A stretch of DNA of 64,000 nt. It comes from Deferribacteraceae bacterium. GTDB taxonomy: Bacteria; Chrysiogenota; Deferribacteres; Deferribacterales; Deferrivibrionaceae. Below are positions 28,311 to 39,031 of the stretch, piece after piece. A program made the position numbers and the translations under genes. The stretch spans positions 1 through 64,000 of the forward strand of contig JAIHAR010000002.1 in assembly GCA_020054865.1 (NCBI GenBank), written 5' to 3'. The stretch's first letter is position 1, and the number at the start of each line of letters is the position of its first letter. The notes below the pieces were generated by a model. The model made no database searches and was not told the DNA's origin. It saw only the letters and a program-made list of their open reading frames with translations.

Positions 28311-30539
28311 TTACATATTGTCAATAATTTCATTGTAAATACTACTTGGCCTCATTGCTGCTTCTGCTTTTGCAGGATCTGGTCTGTAGTACCCACAAAT
28401 GTCAACCGGCTTGCCCTGACACTTAATCAGGTCTTCATCAATTTTTGCAGCATTTTCAGTCAATGCTTTTGCAACCTTTTCAAATTTTGCCTTCAACTCT
28501 GCGTCATAATTTTGAGCTGCCAGAGCCTGTGCCCAATACAGCGAAAGATAGAAACTGCTTCCTCTGTTGTCAATTTCCATTACCTTTCTTGAAGGCAGTT
28601 TCTGATTCTCAAGATACATCCCAATTGCCTCGTCAAGAGTTTTTGCAAGAACTTCTGCCTTTTTATTATTATAGTTTCTTGCAACAAGTTCCAACGATGG
28701 CACTAACGCACAATACTCGCCAAGTGAATCCCAGCGCAAATGACCTTCTTTTAAAAATTGCTGGACATGCTTTGGTGCTGAACCACCTGCACCAGTCTCA
28801 AAAAGACCTCCACCTGCAAGAAGCGGAACAATGGATAACATTCTTGCAGAAGTGCCAAGCTCTAAAATCGGAAACAGGTCTGTAAGGTAGTCTCTCAGAA
28901 CATTACCTGTGGCTGATATTGTATTAAGTCCCTTTCTAATTCTTTCAAGAGAAAATCTCATAGCCTCCACAGGAGCCATAATATGCCACTCAATCCCATT
29001 AGTATCAAATTCAGGTAAATATTTTTCAATTTTCTTAATTATCTCGGCATCATGCGCTCTGTTTTTGTCAAGCCAGAAAACTACAGGTTCACCGGACTCT
29101 TTTGCCCTTCTAAAGGCAAGGCCAATCCAGTCCTTAATTGCAACGTCCTTGGTCTGACAGGAACGATAAATATCACCTTTCTCAACATCCTGTTCCATCA
29201 AAATAGAGCCATCCTCTGCAACAACCTGAAACTTACCCTTTGCCTCTGCTATAAAGGTTTTATCATGAGAGCCATACTCTTCTGCTTTCTGAGCCATCAA
29301 TCCGACATTTGAAACACTACCCATAGTTGCCGGATCAAATTGGCCATTTTTCTTGCAGTCCTCTATTATTTCACTGTACATTGTTGCGTAACATCTGTCA
29401 GGAATCATGGCAATCGTGTCTTGCAACTCATCATTTTTATTCCACATTTTGCCGCCATCTCTTACAACAACAGGCATTGAGGCATCCACAATTACATCAT
29501 TTGGTACGTGTAAGTTAGTGATATTGTTCCTTGAATCAACCATTGCAAGCGCTGGACCCTTCTCATAGCATTTATCTATGTCAGCAAGAATCTCCTCTTT
29601 CTTATCTGCTGGCAATTTTTCAAGTTTAGCCAATATATCCCCAAGGCCGTAATTTGGATTTGCACCAATCTGCTTCAATGTTTCACCATGTTTTTCAAAT
29701 ACATCTTTAAAATACACAGACACTGCATGACCAAACATTACAGGGTCTGATACCTTCATCATGGTAGCTTTAAGGTGTAGTGAAAGAAGCACATTTTTGT
29801 CTTTTGCCTCTTTGGCAGTCTTTTCGTAAAAATCCCTCAATTTTGCAACATGCATTACAGAGCTGTCAAACACCTCGCCTGCAAGAAGTTTGACCTCTTT
29901 TTTTACCTGAACATTCCCTTTTTCATCAACAAATTGTATTTTAACAGTCTGAGCTTTATCCGTAGTTATAGATTTTTCAGACCCGTAAAAATCACCTTCT
30001 TCCATATGGGCAACTCTGCATTTTGAGTCCTTTGGCCACTCTTTCATCATTTTATGAGGATTTTTTTGAGCAAATTTCTTTACAGATTTTGCTGCCCTTC
30101 TATCAGAATTACCTTCACGAAGGACAGGATTAACAGCTGAGCCCAAAATCTTTGAGTATCTCTCCTGAATCTTTTTCTCCTCCTCAGTTTTAGGCTCTTC
30201 AGGATAATCAGGAACATTATATCCTTTCTCCTGAAGCTCTTTAATAGCTGCTTGCAGTTGTGGTACAGATGCACTGATATTAGGAAGCTTAATAATATTT
30301 GCCTCAGGCTTTTTCACAAGTTCGCCCAGCTCAGCCAAATAGTCCGGTATCCTTTGCTCCTCTTTTAAATAATCAGGAAAAGCCGCAATGATTCTTCCTG
30401 AAAGCGAAATATCCTTCAGCTCAACTTCAATACCTGCTTCCTTTGCAAACTTTTTAACCACAGGATAAAAAGCATAGGTAGCAAGAGCAGGTGCCTCATC
30501 AATTTCTGTCCATATTATTTTTGGAGTTCCCATAGCCAT
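28311..30539 (-). CDS. icd: Monomeric NADP-dependent isocitrate dehydrogenase
   Basis: The 742-residue protein belongs to the large monomeric IDH class, unrelated in length to the 400-residue dimeric type. [23 protein letters not shown] is the diagnostic start, and [18 protein letters not shown] and [30 protein letters not shown] are strongly conserved. It makes 2-oxoglutarate, CO2 and NADPH. I chose ATG 30539 because AAGGAG directly abuts an earlier ATG at 30545 but is 6 nt from 30539. It has its own promoter with the shared 17-bp palindrome. Confidence 0.96.
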   Translation of the reverse strand: MAMGTPKIIWTEIDEAPALATYAFYPVVKKFAKEAGIEVELKDISLSGRIIAAFPDYLKEEQRIPDYLAELGELVKKPEANIIKLPNISASVPQLQAAIKELQEKGYNVPDYPEEPKTEEEKKIQERYSKILGSAVNPVLREGNSDRRAAKSVKKFAQKNPHKMMKEWPKDSKCRVAHMEEGDFYGSEKSITTDKAQTVKIQFVDEKGNVQVKKEVKLLAGEVFDSSVMHVAKLRDFYEKTAKEAKDKNVLLSLHLKATMMKVSDPVMFGHAVSVYFKDVFEKHGETLKQIGANPNYGLGDILAKLEKLPADKKEEILADIDKCYEKGPALAMVDSRNNITNLHVPNDVIVDASMPVVVRDGGKMWNKNDELQDTIAMIPDRCYATMYSEIIEDCKKNGQFDPATMGSVSNVGLMAQKAEEYGSHDKTFIAEAKGKFQVVAEDGSILMEQDVEKGDIYRSCQTKDVAIKDWIGLAFRRAKESGEPVVFWLDKNRAHDAEIIKKIEKYLPEFDTNGIEWHIMAPVEAMRFSLERIRKGLNTISATGNVLRDYLTDLFPILELGTSARMLSIVPLLAGGGLFETGAGGSAPKHVQQFLKEGHLRWDSLGEYCALVPSLELVARNYNNKKAEVLAKTLDEAIGMYLENQKLPSRKVMEIDNRGSSFYLSLYWAQALAAQNYDAELKAKFEKVAKALTENAAKIDEDLIKCQGKPVDICGYYRPDPAKAEAAMRPSSIYNEIIDNM

Positions 30540-30611
30540 AAACATCTCCTTCTCACTTTTTTATTTGTAAATCTATAACAGTATTTCAATTTGGAACACA
30601 CACAATTTACA

Positions 30612-30656
30612 CTGTATACAGTATACAGATATAAACCATATCCCTTTAATTGTCAA
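30612..30656 (-). promoter_or_regulatory. icd promoter with 17-bp palindrome
   Basis: Read on the minus strand, -35 TTGACA is at 30651-30656 and -10 TATATC at 30628-30633, spacer 17. The perfect inverted repeat CTGTATACAGTATACAG at 30612-30628 begins at the last base of the -10 and covers the start site, as expected for a repressor operator. The remainder of the 30640-30767 gap shows no gene. Confidence 0.75.
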
Positions 30657-30767
30657 GAAATATTGAATAATTTAATAGTGAGGTTTAACATGCCAGTATA
30701 ACGAGTTTTTTCAAGAAACAGTGTATTAAAAAAATCTATACCACACATAAACCAATGTTTTACAAAA

Positions 30768-30794
30768 TTGGGGAGCACATTTCGTGCTCCCCAA
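30768..30794 (-). terminator. Terminator after acnB
   Basis: TTGGGGAGCAC and GTGCTCCCCAA form an 11-bp stem with a 5-nt loop, then TTTTG on the minus strand, 6 bp past the acnB stop. Confidence 0.9.
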
Positions 30795-30800
30795 AAGCTG

Positions 30801-33341
30801 TTATGAATACTGAAGAACTACCTTTTCCATTTTATCAAATTCAAGATACCTGTAAATCTCGCCTTTTTTCGGAGTAATTTTTTCATTAAATATTTTAAAG
30901 TACTCATCAACTGTAGGGAGTTTTCCAAGGAGTGCGGCAATAGCTGCAAGTTCAGCTGAACCTAAAAATACCTGCGCCCCATCGCCAATCCTGTTATCAA
31001 AATTTCTTGTTGACGTTGAAATTACGGTTGAATTTGATCTTACCCTTGCCTGATTACCCATACAGAGTGAACACCCGGGAATCTCCATCCTTGCCCCTAT
31101 TGTTGAGTAGATAGAGTAATAACCTTCACTCATCAATTGAGCCTGATCCATTTTGGTAGGAGGTGTCAACCAGATTCTGACAGGCGCTTCTTTACTGCCT
31201 TCCCAAATTTTGCCTGCTGCCCTGAAGTGCCCTATATTGGTCATACATGAACCTATAAACATTTCATCTATCTTTGTGCCTGCGACTTCAGATAACAGCT
31301 TAACATCGTCTGGATCATTTGGACATGCAAGAATAGGTTCTTTTATATCAGCAAGGTCTATTTCTATTACAGCAGCATATTCAGCATTTTCATCCCTTGA
31401 AAGAAGTTCAGGTTTCTCAAGCCACTTTTCACAATTTTCAATCCTTCTTTTCAATGTATCAGCATATTGATAACCATCTTCGATCATTTGCTTCATCAAT
31501 GCAATATTGCTTCTCAGAAAGTTTGCAACAGTTTCTTCAGAAAGCTTAATTGTGGCTGCAGCAGCAGACCTTTCAGCAGAAGCATCTGTCAATTCAAAAG
31601 CCTGTTCAACAGTCAGGTTAGGCAACCCTTCCATTTCTAATATACGACCATTGAAAACATTCTTTTTACCTTTTTTCTCAACGGTTAAAAGTCCCTGCTT
31701 AATAGCATAATACGGAATTGCATTTACTACATCCCTTAGCGTTATCCCCGGATTTAAATCCCCCTTAAACTTGACAAGTACCGATTCAGGCATATCAAGA
31801 GGCATAAATCCCAATGCACCTGCAAAAGCTACAAGACCTGAGCCTGCGGGAAAAGATATACCTATTGGGAATCTTGTGTGTGAATCGCCACCGGTACCAA
31901 CTGTATCAGGAAGCAGCAATCTATTAAGCCATGAATGAATTACCCCATCACCAGGTTTAAGAGCCACCCCTTCCCTTTCAACTACAAATTGAGGTAACGT
32001 TTTATGCATTTTAACATCAGCTGGCTTTGGATAAGCTGCAGTATGACAGAATGACTGCATAAAAAGATCAGCCTGAAATTTCAAACAGGCAAGCTCCTTC
32101 AGTTCATCTGCAGTCATCGGACCTGTAGTATCCTGAGAGCCAACAGTTGTCATCACTGGCTCACAAGATGTACCTGGTAGTACACCCTCAAGGCCGCAAG
32201 CTTTTCCAACAATTTTTTGTGCAAGGGTATATCCTTGATTTGGCTTTGGTTTTGGATTTTCTGCCCTTATAAATATATCGGACTCAGGAAGCCCAAGAAA
32301 TTTTCTCGCTTTGGCAGTAAGTGCCCTACCGATAATAAGATTTAATCTTCCACCGACTCTGAACTCATCTCTTAATGTAGGTGGTTTGATTTCAAATGTT
32401 GAAACCACTTCACCTTTTTCATTTCTTATTTCACCTTTTTTGGTGTCTATGGTTATGATATCACCTGTATTAAGTTTTGTAACATCACACATTATGGGAA
32501 GACCACCGGAATCCTGAGTAGTATTAAAGAAGATAGGAGCGATAAGACCGCCCAAAATAACCCCGCCTCTCCTTTTATTAGGAACATAAGGGATATCATC
32601 ACCAATGTGCCACATTACTGAGTTACAAGCTGATTTTCTGGAAGACCCAGTACCTACAACATCGCCTACAAAAGCAACTTTTAACCCTTGCTTTCTAAAC
32701 TCCGCTATTTTTTCATTTCCACCAGGAAATCTTGTTTCTCCCATTGCCAGAGCATGAAGAGGGATATCAGGCCTGCTCCAAGCATGTTTGGCAGGTGAAA
32801 AGTCGTCTGTATTTATCTCTCCGTCAACCTTATAAACAACCACCTTAATCTCATCTGCCAGAGGTTCTTTAGAGGTAAACCACTCGGCATTGGCCCATGA
32901 CTGTATAACTTCTTTTGCAAACTTATTAGACTTTGAAAGTTCAGCCACTTTATCAAAAGAATCATATACCAGTATAGTATTTTTCAATCCTTTTGCTGAC
33001 TCTTCTGCGAGCTCATTATCGCTTAAAAACTCCACCAGATACTGGACATTATATCCACCAAGCATTGTACCCAACATAAAAACAGCATCTTTTTTTGACA
33101 CGACAGGGGATTTCACTTCACCCTTTGCCACCTTGTGAAGCCACTCAGCTTTAACCTTTGCTGAAGGGTCAACACCAGGCGCAACTCTGTCCCTTAAAAG
33201 TTCAAGATAAAATTCCTCTTTCCCGGGTTCTGGATTTTCAAGCTTCTTGCACACAAACTCAGTCATCTCAGGGCTTAATGGAAGAGGGGGTATATTCATC
33301 TTTTTTCTTTCTTCAACATGTTCCAAATATTTTTCCAACAT
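30801..33341 (-). CDS. acnB: Aconitate hydratase B
   Basis: The 846-residue enzyme isomerises citrate and isocitrate. It has the AcnB layout: an N-terminal helical HEAT-like domain, an early swivel domain ([17 protein letters not shown]), then the catalytic domains. The [4Fe-4S] ligands are in [12 protein letters not shown] and [16 protein letters not shown] lies 7 nt before ATG 33341 and only 1 nt before the earlier ATG at 33347, so 33341 is preferred. It is divergent from fumarase and has a promoter carrying the shared palindrome. Confidence 0.96.
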   Translation of the reverse strand: MLEKYLEHVEERKKMNIPPLPLSPEMTEFVCKKLENPEPGKEEFYLELLRDRVAPGVDPSAKVKAEWLHKVAKGEVKSPVVSKKDAVFMLGTMLGGYNVQYLVEFLSDNELAEESAKGLKNTILVYDSFDKVAELSKSNKFAKEVIQSWANAEWFTSKEPLADEIKVVVYKVDGEINTDDFSPAKHAWSRPDIPLHALAMGETRFPGGNEKIAEFRKQGLKVAFVGDVVGTGSSRKSACNSVMWHIGDDIPYVPNKRRGGVILGGLIAPIFFNTTQDSGGLPIMCDVTKLNTGDIITIDTKKGEIRNEKGEVVSTFEIKPPTLRDEFRVGGRLNLIIGRALTAKARKFLGLPESDIFIRAENPKPKPNQGYTLAQKIVGKACGLEGVLPGTSCEPVMTTVGSQDTTGPMTADELKELACLKFQADLFMQSFCHTAAYPKPADVKMHKTLPQFVVEREGVALKPGDGVIHSWLNRLLLPDTVGTGGDSHTRFPIGISFPAGSGLVAFAGALGFMPLDMPESVLVKFKGDLNPGITLRDVVNAIPYYAIKQGLLTVEKKGKKNVFNGRILEMEGLPNLTVEQAFELTDASAERSAAAATIKLSEETVANFLRSNIALMKQMIEDGYQYADTLKRRIENCEKWLEKPELLSRDENAEYAAVIEIDLADIKEPILACPNDPDDVKLLSEVAGTKIDEMFIGSCMTNIGHFRAAGKIWEGSKEAPVRIWLTPPTKMDQAQLMSEGYYSIYSTIGARMEIPGCSLCMGNQARVRSNSTVISTSTRNFDNRIGDGAQVFLGSAELAAIAALLGKLPTVDEYFKIFNEKITPKKGEIYRYLEFDKMEKVVLQYS

Positions 33342-33363
33342 AACCATACCTCACAAAAGTATT

Positions 33364-33400
33364 TTGTATTCTGTATACAATTTTATTTTCCATTTGTCAA
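33364..33400 (-). promoter_or_regulatory. acnB promoter with 17-bp palindrome
   Basis: On the minus strand, -35 TTGACA is at 33395-33400 and -10 TATACA at 33372-33377, spacer 17. The repeat TTGTATTCTGTATACAA at 33364-33380 (one mismatch between arms) covers the -10. It has the same arms and 3-nt spacer as the copies at sdhC and icd. Confidence 0.75.
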
Positions 33401-33516
33401 AAATTTTTTAAAACATCTTTTTGAATAAAAACTTAGGGGAGAAAGATTCGATTCAAAATGATAAAAATATCTAATACGCATTATTACATTTAACAATATT
33501 ACCATTATTATCAATA

Positions 33517-33563
33517 AGTAAAGCAAATATTTACTCGACAAAATGATTTTTTTGAAATAAAAT
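33517..33563 (+). promoter_or_regulatory. Fumarase promoter with upstream inverted repeat
   Basis: -35 TCGACA at 33535-33540 and -10 TAAAAT at 33558-33563 are 17 bp apart. An inverted repeat AGTAAA-7-TTTACT at 33517-33535 touches the -35 box and may be an operator. The remaining sequence between acnB and fumarase is AT-rich without a gene. Confidence 0.6.
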
Positions 33564-33606
33564 GATGTTAAATTTGCAGCAAAATAATTCTAAACGGAGG
33601 TAACTT

Positions 33607-35223
33607 ATGGCAACACCAGATTTTTTTTATCAGGAACCTTTTCCTTTAGGAAAAGAAAAAACTAAATACAGACTCCTTTCAAAAGATGGAATTTCCGTTA
33701 AAGAATTTAACGGACAACAAATGCTTGTTATCGAACCTGAAATGCTCACCTTTTTAGCCAATCAGGCTATGAGGGATGTTTCATTTCTGCTGAGGGCAGA
33801 GCACAATGAAATGGTAGCAAAAATATTATCTGACCCTGAGGCTTCTGAAAATGACAAGACAGTTGCGCTTGCATTTCTGAAAAATGCTGAAATATCTGCC
33901 AAGTTTGAACTTCCTTTTTGTCAGGACACAGGTACAGCCACTATCGTTGCCAAAAAGGGGCAAAATGTCTTTACAGGTGCAAATGACGCCGAGTATTTAA
34001 GCAAAGGTGTTTATAAAACCTATACCGAAGAAAACCTCAGATACTCTCAGACTGTTGCCCTTGATATGTACAAAGAAAAAAACACGGGTACCAACCTACC
34101 TGCACAGATTGATATTTACGCAACCGAAGGGGATGAATATAAATTCCTGTTTGTGGCTAAAGGTGGTGGAAGTGCCAACAAAACATACCTTTTCCAGGAA
34201 ACCAAAGCACTACTTAACCCTGAGAAACTTGAAAAATTTCTTATAGAAAAGATGAAAACAATTGGTACTGCAGCCTGCCCGCCTTATCACCTTGCATTTG
34301 TTATAGGCGGAACAAGTGCTGAAGCAAACCTGAAGACTGTCAAACTTGCTTCAACCAAATATCTTGATGAACTTCCTACCACCGGGAATGAACACGGAAG
34401 AGCATTCAGAGATCTTGAACTTGAAGAAAAACTTTTAAAAGCAGCCCAGGAACTTGGCCTTGGCGCTCAATTTGGTGGGAAATACTTCTGCCATGATGTG
34501 AGAGTAATCAGACTCCCAAGACATGGAGCGTCATGTCCTGTTGGAATGGGGGTATCTTGCTCAGCAGATAGAAATGTAAAGGCAAAAATCAACAAAGACG
34601 GTATCTGGCTTGAAGAGCTTGACAGAAATCCGGGAAGACTCATACCTGACGAATACAGGACAAAAGAGGAAGCAGGTATTCCAATCGATCTTAATAGACC
34701 AATGAGCGAAGTTTTGGCAGATTTGAGCAAATATCCTGTAGGGACTGCGCTGAGACTAAACGGTACTCTTATAGTTGGAAGAGATATAGCACACGCAAAA
34801 TTTAAAGAAATTATTGACAGTGGCAAAGAAGTACCTGAATACCTTAAAAAACATCCGATATACTATGCCGGTCCAGCCAAAACTCCTAAAGGAAAACCTT
34901 CAGGTTCATTTGGTCCTACAACCGCTGGTAGGATGGACTCCTACGTTGATCTTCTTCAATCCCACGGTGCGTCAATGATTATGATTGCCAAGGGGAATAG
35001 AAGTCAGCAGGTAACAGATGCATGTAAAAAATATGGCGGTTTTTACCTTGGAAGTATCGGAGGTCCAGCGGCACTTCTTGCAGAAAAAAATATCAAAAAA
35101 GTTGAATGCATAGATTTTCCTGAGCTTGGAATGGAAGCAGTATGGAAGATTAAAGTAGAAAATTTTCCTGCCTTTATACTTGTGGATGACAAAGGGAATG
35201 ATTTCTTTGCAAAGTTTAAATAA
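33607..35223 (+). CDS. Class I fumarate hydratase (iron-sulfur type)
   Basis: The 538-residue single-chain fumarase interconverts fumarate and malate using an oxygen-sensitive [4Fe-4S] cluster. Cluster Cys candidates are in [10 protein letters not shown], the Cys before [18 protein letters not shown], and [10 protein letters not shown]-terminal [21 protein letters not shown] and [17 protein letters not shown] match the FumA/FumB family. CGGAGG is 6 nt before ATG 33607. It is divergent from acnB and is closed by a strong terminator. Confidence 0.95.
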   Translation: MATPDFFYQEPFPLGKEKTKYRLLSKDGISVKEFNGQQMLVIEPEMLTFLANQAMRDVSFLLRAEHNEMVAKILSDPEASENDKTVALAFLKNAEISAKFELPFCQDTGTATIVAKKGQNVFTGANDAEYLSKGVYKTYTEENLRYSQTVALDMYKEKNTGTNLPAQIDIYATEGDEYKFLFVAKGGGSANKTYLFQETKALLNPEKLEKFLIEKMKTIGTAACPPYHLAFVIGGTSAEANLKTVKLASTKYLDELPTTGNEHGRAFRDLELEEKLLKAAQELGLGAQFGGKYFCHDVRVIRLPRHGASCPVGMGVSCSADRNVKAKINKDGIWLEELDRNPGRLIPDEYRTKEEAGIPIDLNRPMSEVLADLSKYPVGTALRLNGTLIVGRDIAHAKFKEIIDSGKEVPEYLKKHPIYYAGPAKTPKGKPSGSFGPTTAGRMDSYVDLLQSHGASMIMIAKGNRSQQVTDACKKYGGFYLGSIGGPAALLAEKNIKKVECIDFPELGMEAVWKIKVENFPAFILVDDKGNDFFAKFK

Positions 35224-35228
35224 ACAAC

Positions 35229-35260
35229 AAAAAAAGGCGGCCGATTGGCCGCCTTTTTTA
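35229..35260 (+). terminator. Terminator after fumarase
   Basis: A-rich sequence, GGCGGCC, loop GATT, GGCCGCC and TTTTTT form a strong intrinsic terminator 5 bp past the stop. It can also serve the convergent lipoprotein gene. Confidence 0.93.
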
Positions 35261-35276
35261 TAGTAATTTTCAATAA

Positions 35277-35807
35277 TTATTTTAAAACAGAACCTTTAAG
35301 ACTTATAGCATAATCTTCGTCAACAAAAGGGTGCATATCCGGAAAGTTTTTAAAAAGCCACCCGTCAAAAACAAGTTCTTGAGCCTTATAAATTTTAACT
35401 TTTGCAGCAGGATTGTTTTCATCTGCAGACTTTGAAGTCATAAAACTATTTGCATCCATTACAAAATCAGGGAGGTAATACTCAACCTCAATAGTAAGAT
35501 TTGTCCCAACAGCCTGAGCCTTCTGACCTATCAACACTTCAGTTTCAAAGTCTTTATTGGATTTTTTATCACTAACAGCGATAATAACACTTTTAAATTT
35601 CTTTACAACTTCCTCAGGTACACTGATTCTTTTTTCCTGAGGTACTTTTTGACTACTTTCCTGAGATGAAACGGCAGGCTTTTCAGACTGTTGCGTCTGA
35701 ATTGGCTGCCCATTGGTAGCACTATTTTCTGTATTTTCATCTTTCACAGTATTCTGAGAACAAGCAAACAAAAACATTCCTAAAACCACTACAATCAACT
35801 TTTTCAT
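35277..35807 (-). CDS. DUF2155-like lipoprotein
   Basis: The 176-residue precursor has a lipoprotein signal (VVVLGMFLFACSQ, lipobox LFAC, Cys16), then a Gln/Ser/Glu-rich linker to about residue 60. The C-terminal domain has VIIAVSDKKSN, YYLPDFVMD, NNPAAKVKIY and ELVFDGWLFKNFPDMHPF, which resembles the DUF2155 domain seen in Deltaproteobacteria. Function unknown; envelope location inferred. GGAGGA precedes the ATG. A minus-strand promoter with -35 TTGATT (35886-35891) and -10 TATACA (35863-35868), spacer 17, lies upstream. Confidence 0.75.
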   Translation of the reverse strand: MKKLIVVVLGMFLFACSQNTVKDENTENSATNGQPIQTQQSEKPAVSSQESSQKVPQEKRISVPEEVVKKFKSVIIAVSDKKSNKDFETEVLIGQKAQAVGTNLTIEVEYYLPDFVMDANSFMTSKSADENNPAAKVKIYKAQELVFDGWLFKNFPDMHPFVDEDYAISLKGSVLK

Positions 35808-35926
35808 TCATTCCTCCATATTCCATCTCTAAGACATCTGTATATCTTGAAGTATATAAAAGTGTATAAAATGAAATACACCTAAAATCAAGCATTTTTT
35901 ATATCTCTTTAAAAAAATATCACAAT

Positions 35927-36844
35927 TTACAAAATATGCTCAAAGCCCCACTTAGATATATCAATAAACATATTTCTTCTTTTCAAAAATACACCACTTC
36001 CTTCAGCTACAACACCAATTTCACGAATCCTATCTTTAAATTGATAAGTCAAATGGCTGAAATTTTCCTTCATTTCACTATTTACAGTAAACATTAAAGC
36101 AAACTCCTCTCCGGAAGAGATGGCATATTTAATTTTGTCGGATAAATCAAAGTCATTGAATATTGTAGTATCAAGCATATCCTCATGAATAATTATCTTA
36201 ACCCGACTCATTTCTGCCACATGCAAAGCATCTCTCCCCAAACCATCACTTATATCTATGCAACTTGTAACCATTCCTGAATTTCCAAGTAACCTGCCCA
36301 ACTCAATCTCCGGCTCATTATTATAATGTAGATATGGGTTTATGTCCCACTCTCTTACTCCAAGCTCCTTCTCAAGGGATAACTTTGACAAACCAACAGA
36401 CCTTGACAAATAAACCAAATCACCCGGTTTTGCCCCGCTTCTTTTCAGGACATCTTTATAAGACTTACCAATTACTGTTAATGATAAAAATAGACCTGAT
36501 AAGCTGCTGGTAGTATCTCCGCCTATCAGGCAAATGTTATATTTTTCTGTCATTTCGTTAATTGAAGAAATAAGTTCATCCATATAAGGATAACCAGAGG
36601 GGATTGAAATACCAAGCAAACAATATTCAGGATAGCCACCCATTGCACATATATCGCTGATATTTGACACAAAAAGTTTTTTTATAACAAACTTAATCGG
36701 GGTAGATGGTAAAAAATGAACATTTTCAACCAGCAAGTCCTTTGCAATCAATAAACCTTCTGCATATGCTGCATCATCACCTATTGATAAAATATCCTTT
36801 TCAGGTTTTTTCTTGAGCTTGTTTATAAATTCAAACTCATCCAT
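35927..36844 (-). CDS. thiL: Thiamine-monophosphate kinase
   Basis: The 305-residue kinase of the PurM/ThiL fold makes thiamine diphosphate from thiamine phosphate and ATP. SIGDDAAYAEGLLIAKDLLVE is the metal- and nucleotide-binding start; ISDICAMGGYPEYCLLGISIP and LIGGDTTSS follow. I chose ATG 36844 (start MDEFEFI); the frame continues upstream inside thiE but does not look conserved there. It overlaps thiE by 8 bases and is last in thiC-thiE-thiL. Confidence 0.92.
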   Translation of the reverse strand: MDEFEFINKLKKKPEKDILSIGDDAAYAEGLLIAKDLLVENVHFLPSTPIKFVIKKLFVSNISDICAMGGYPEYCLLGISIPSGYPYMDELISSINEMTEKYNICLIGGDTTSSLSGLFLSLTVIGKSYKDVLKRSGAKPGDLVYLSRSVGLSKLSLEKELGVREWDINPYLHYNNEPEIELGRLLGNSGMVTSCIDISDGLGRDALHVAEMSRVKIIIHEDMLDTTIFNDFDLSDKIKYAISSGEEFALMFTVNSEMKENFSHLTYQFKDRIREIGVVAEGSGVFLKRRNMFIDISKWGFEHIL

Positions 36845-37478
36845 ACAAAATATCCAGAAATCTTTTAACGGTTTCCCCCGGATTTTCCGCAGAGCAGATT
36901 GCACTTGATACAGCCACACCAGAAAGATTCGTACCTTTAAAAAACTTTACGTTTTCAAGATTAATGCCCCCAATTGCAACACCGGGCAAATCGGTTTCAC
37001 TTTGTAGAGAAATAACCCCACCAGGGCCTATGACATTTCTTAAGTCGTTTTTAGTGCCGGTATAAAATGCCGGGCCAATACCTATATAATCGGCACCGGC
37101 ATCCTCAGCAACCTTAACATCCTCATAATTGTTGCAGGAGTAACCTACAATTATATCAGGAAAACTCAATTTCACAACTTTAGCAGGAATATCTTTTACC
37201 CCCAGGTGGACACACCCTGCACCAACTGATAATGCAAGATCAAGTCTATCATTCACCACAAACATAGCGTCATAATATTTCAATACTTTTAAAATCTCTT
37301 GAGCGATATAGTATCTTTCATTAGCAGTTTTGTTTTTATCCCTCAGCTGTATTGCAGTAACTCCCGCAGCTAAAACTTCCTCAAGAAAATTTTCAAGTGG
37401 AAGTTTTAACATCTCTGTCTCAAGAACAAGATAAAGTTTCAGGTATTTTTTTATTTCCTGTCTATATTTACTGCACAT
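36837..37478 (-). CDS. thiE: Thiamine-phosphate synthase
   Basis: The 213-residue TIM-barrel enzyme joins HMP diphosphate and the thiazole phosphate. AIQLRDKNK, VNDRLDLALSVGAGCVHLG, VGYSCNNYED and YIGIGPAFYTGTK are the standard phosphate-binding and catalytic segments. The start is uncertain: ATG 37478 with a weak GGA, or ATG 37490; both lie inside the 3' end of thiC, so translation must be coupled. Last step before ThiL. Confidence 0.9.
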   Translation of the reverse strand: MCSKYRQEIKKYLKLYLVLETEMLKLPLENFLEEVLAAGVTAIQLRDKNKTANERYYIAQEILKVLKYYDAMFVVNDRLDLALSVGAGCVHLGVKDIPAKVVKLSFPDIIVGYSCNNYEDVKVAEDAGADYIGIGPAFYTGTKNDLRNVIGPGGVISLQSETDLPGVAIGGINLENVKFFKGTNLSGVAVSSAICSAENPGETVKRFLDILYG

Positions 37479-38716
37479 AATTTTCCGCACATTGTACAGG
37501 AATTTACATCGCTATTTTTCTGAAATTTTTGCCTTGCTCTTACCGGGTCAATTGCAAGAGAAAACATCCCTTCCCAGTCAAGGTTTTTTCTGTAAATACT
37601 CATCTGTATATCCCTTTCCATTGCTCCGGGATACCCTTTTGCAATATCAGCAATATGGGCTGCAATCTTTGACGCTATAACCCCTTCCCTGACATCTTCC
37701 ATATCGGGCAAACACAAATGCTCAGCAGGTGTAACATAGCATAGAAAGTCTGCACCGGCAGCACCAGCTATCGCTCCTCCTATTGCACTCGTGATATGGT
37801 CATAGCCAGGAGCTATATCTGTTGGCAGTGGACCTAAAATATAAAAAGGCGCCTCATCACAAAGCCTTTTTTGAATAATCATATTGGCTTGAATCTGGTT
37901 AAGCGGCACATGACCTGGTCCTTCAATCATTGCCTGAACATTTTTCTCTTTTGCCCTTGCTGCAAGCTCACCCAAAATTATAAGCTCGTCAATCTGACCT
38001 CTATCGGTCGCATCGGCTATTGCCCCCGGCCTGAAACCATCACCAAGGCTTAAAGTAACATCATATTTATATGCTATATCAAGCAAATCATCATAATATT
38101 CAAAAAGGGGATTTTCTTTTCCATTCTTTCTTATCCAGTCAGCTAAAATCGAACCACCACGGCTTACAATACCACATATCCTGTTTGACCTGTCCATTCT
38201 TGCAACCGACTCCTTTGTAACACCGCAATGTACAGTTATATAATCAATCCCCTGCCTGCACTGTTCTTCAATAGATTTTAGCAACGCATCCCCATCCATT
38301 TTATGTGTAGGCATATCTTTTTCTGCAAGTCTTGCTGCAACAGCATAAATAGGCACTGCCCCAACCATTACAGAAGAATTTTCAAGAATCATTTTTCTGA
38401 TTTTATCAAGGTCGCCACCGGTTGAAAGGTCCATAACACTGTCAGCGCCAGCATCAATTGCAACTTTAAGTTTTTCCATCTCTCTTTCATAAGTCGGGCA
38501 GTCACCGCTCGTGCCGATATTTGCGTTTATCTTAGTTCTCATTTTTTTGCCGATAGCCATTACCTTTTCAAATTCTCTGTTTTTATTCTTCGGGATTACA
38601 ATCTTCCCCTGAGATATAAGGGTCATCAATTCTTCAATTTCAATATTTTCATCCTGCGCAATTTTTTTCATCTCCTCGGTGGGAGTTTTAAGTTTTGCTG
38701 CCTCAAGCTGTGTCAT
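37451..38716 (-). CDS. thiC: Phosphomethylpyrimidine synthase
   Basis: The 421-residue radical SAM enzyme converts aminoimidazole ribotide to HMP phosphate. It has the C-terminal cluster motif CTMCGKLC (CxxCx4C) and conserved NANIGTSGD, GTSGDCPTYE, DLSTGGDLD, SRGGSI, SLGDGFRPGAI and MIEGPGHVPLN. It is the short bacterial form without the long N-terminal domain. GGAGG precedes ATG 38716. Control by the upstream TPP riboswitch is clear. Confidence 0.96.
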   Translation of the reverse strand: MTQLEAAKLKTPTEEMKKIAQDENIEIEELMTLISQGKIVIPKNKNREFEKVMAIGKKMRTKINANIGTSGDCPTYEREMEKLKVAIDAGADSVMDLSTGGDLDKIRKMILENSSVMVGAVPIYAVAARLAEKDMPTHKMDGDALLKSIEEQCRQGIDYITVHCGVTKESVARMDRSNRICGIVSRGGSILADWIRKNGKENPLFEYYDDLLDIAYKYDVTLSLGDGFRPGAIADATDRGQIDELIILGELAARAKEKNVQAMIEGPGHVPLNQIQANMIIQKRLCDEAPFYILGPLPTDIAPGYDHITSAIGGAIAGAAGADFLCYVTPAEHLCLPDMEDVREGVIASKIAAHIADIAKGYPGAMERDIQMSIYRKNLDWEGMFSLAIDPVRARQKFQKNSDVNSCTMCGKLCAVNIDRK

Positions 38717-38738
38717 TTCAATCCTCCGAATTTATACT

Positions 38739-38770
38739 AAAAAAGCCACCCGACGCAAAAACGGGTGGCT
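38739..38770 (-). terminator. Riboswitch expression-platform terminator
   Basis: On the minus strand AGCCACCCG and CGGGTGGCT-type arms form a 9-bp stem (38744-38770) followed by six T. It sits between the TPP aptamer and thiC, so thiamine diphosphate should cause premature termination. Confidence 0.9.
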
Positions 38771-38786
38771 TAATTATCTAAGTCAT

Positions 38787-38865
38787 ACTCCGTTTCCTAC
38801 GCCGGCATTACCCGGTTCAGGTTCAGGGGTATCTCTCAGCCTTTTTAAGGCACCCCCACGGAAAT
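38787..38865 (-). promoter_or_regulatory. TPP riboswitch aptamer (THI element)
   Basis: On the minus strand the hallmark segments appear in order: GGGGGTGCC, GGCTGAGA, ACCCCTGAACCTGA and CCGGGTAATGCCGGCGTAGG. The closing P1 stem is TCCGT/ACGGA. This is a canonical thiamine diphosphate aptamer, here ahead of thiC-thiE-thiL. Confidence 0.97.
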
Positions 38866-38874
38866 TTTAGAATT

Positions 38875-38902
38875 ATTATAGACAACTTTTGTTTTTAAGC
38901 AA
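38875..38902 (-). promoter_or_regulatory. Promoter of the thiC operon
   Basis: Minus-strand -35 TTGCTT at 38897-38902 and -10 TATAAT at 38875-38880 are 16 bp apart, which places the start just before the TPP aptamer. Confidence 0.8.
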
Positions 38903-38996
38903 GTTTTTTTATGTGAGAAATAACTTTTATCTTTAACAATAAAAATTAATCGGTACTTTTCTACTGACAATCGGTGTACCTGCTTTAAAATTCTGC

Positions 38997-39025
38997 TTGA
39001 ATTTAATCTGGAAAAAATCTATTAA
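38997..39025 (+). promoter_or_regulatory. Promoter giving a probable leaderless mRNA for the IorA-like gene
   Basis: -35 TTGAAT at 38997-39002 and -10 TATTAA at 39020-39025 are 17 bp apart. The -10 ends 6 nt before ATG 39032 (CTCCCC between), so the transcript should start at or next to the start codon, and no Shine-Dalgarno is present. Confidence 0.6.
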
Positions 39026-39031
39026 CTCCCC

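Noticed and set aside
33517-33535. Fumarase upstream repeat as a fourth copy of the TCA palindrome
   Set aside because: Sequence AGTAAA/TTTACT does not match YTGTATA/TATACAR and spacing differs.
36845-36919. Extension of thiL to 36919
   Set aside because: The added residues lie within thiE in another frame and do not resemble ThiL, which begins near MDEFEFI.
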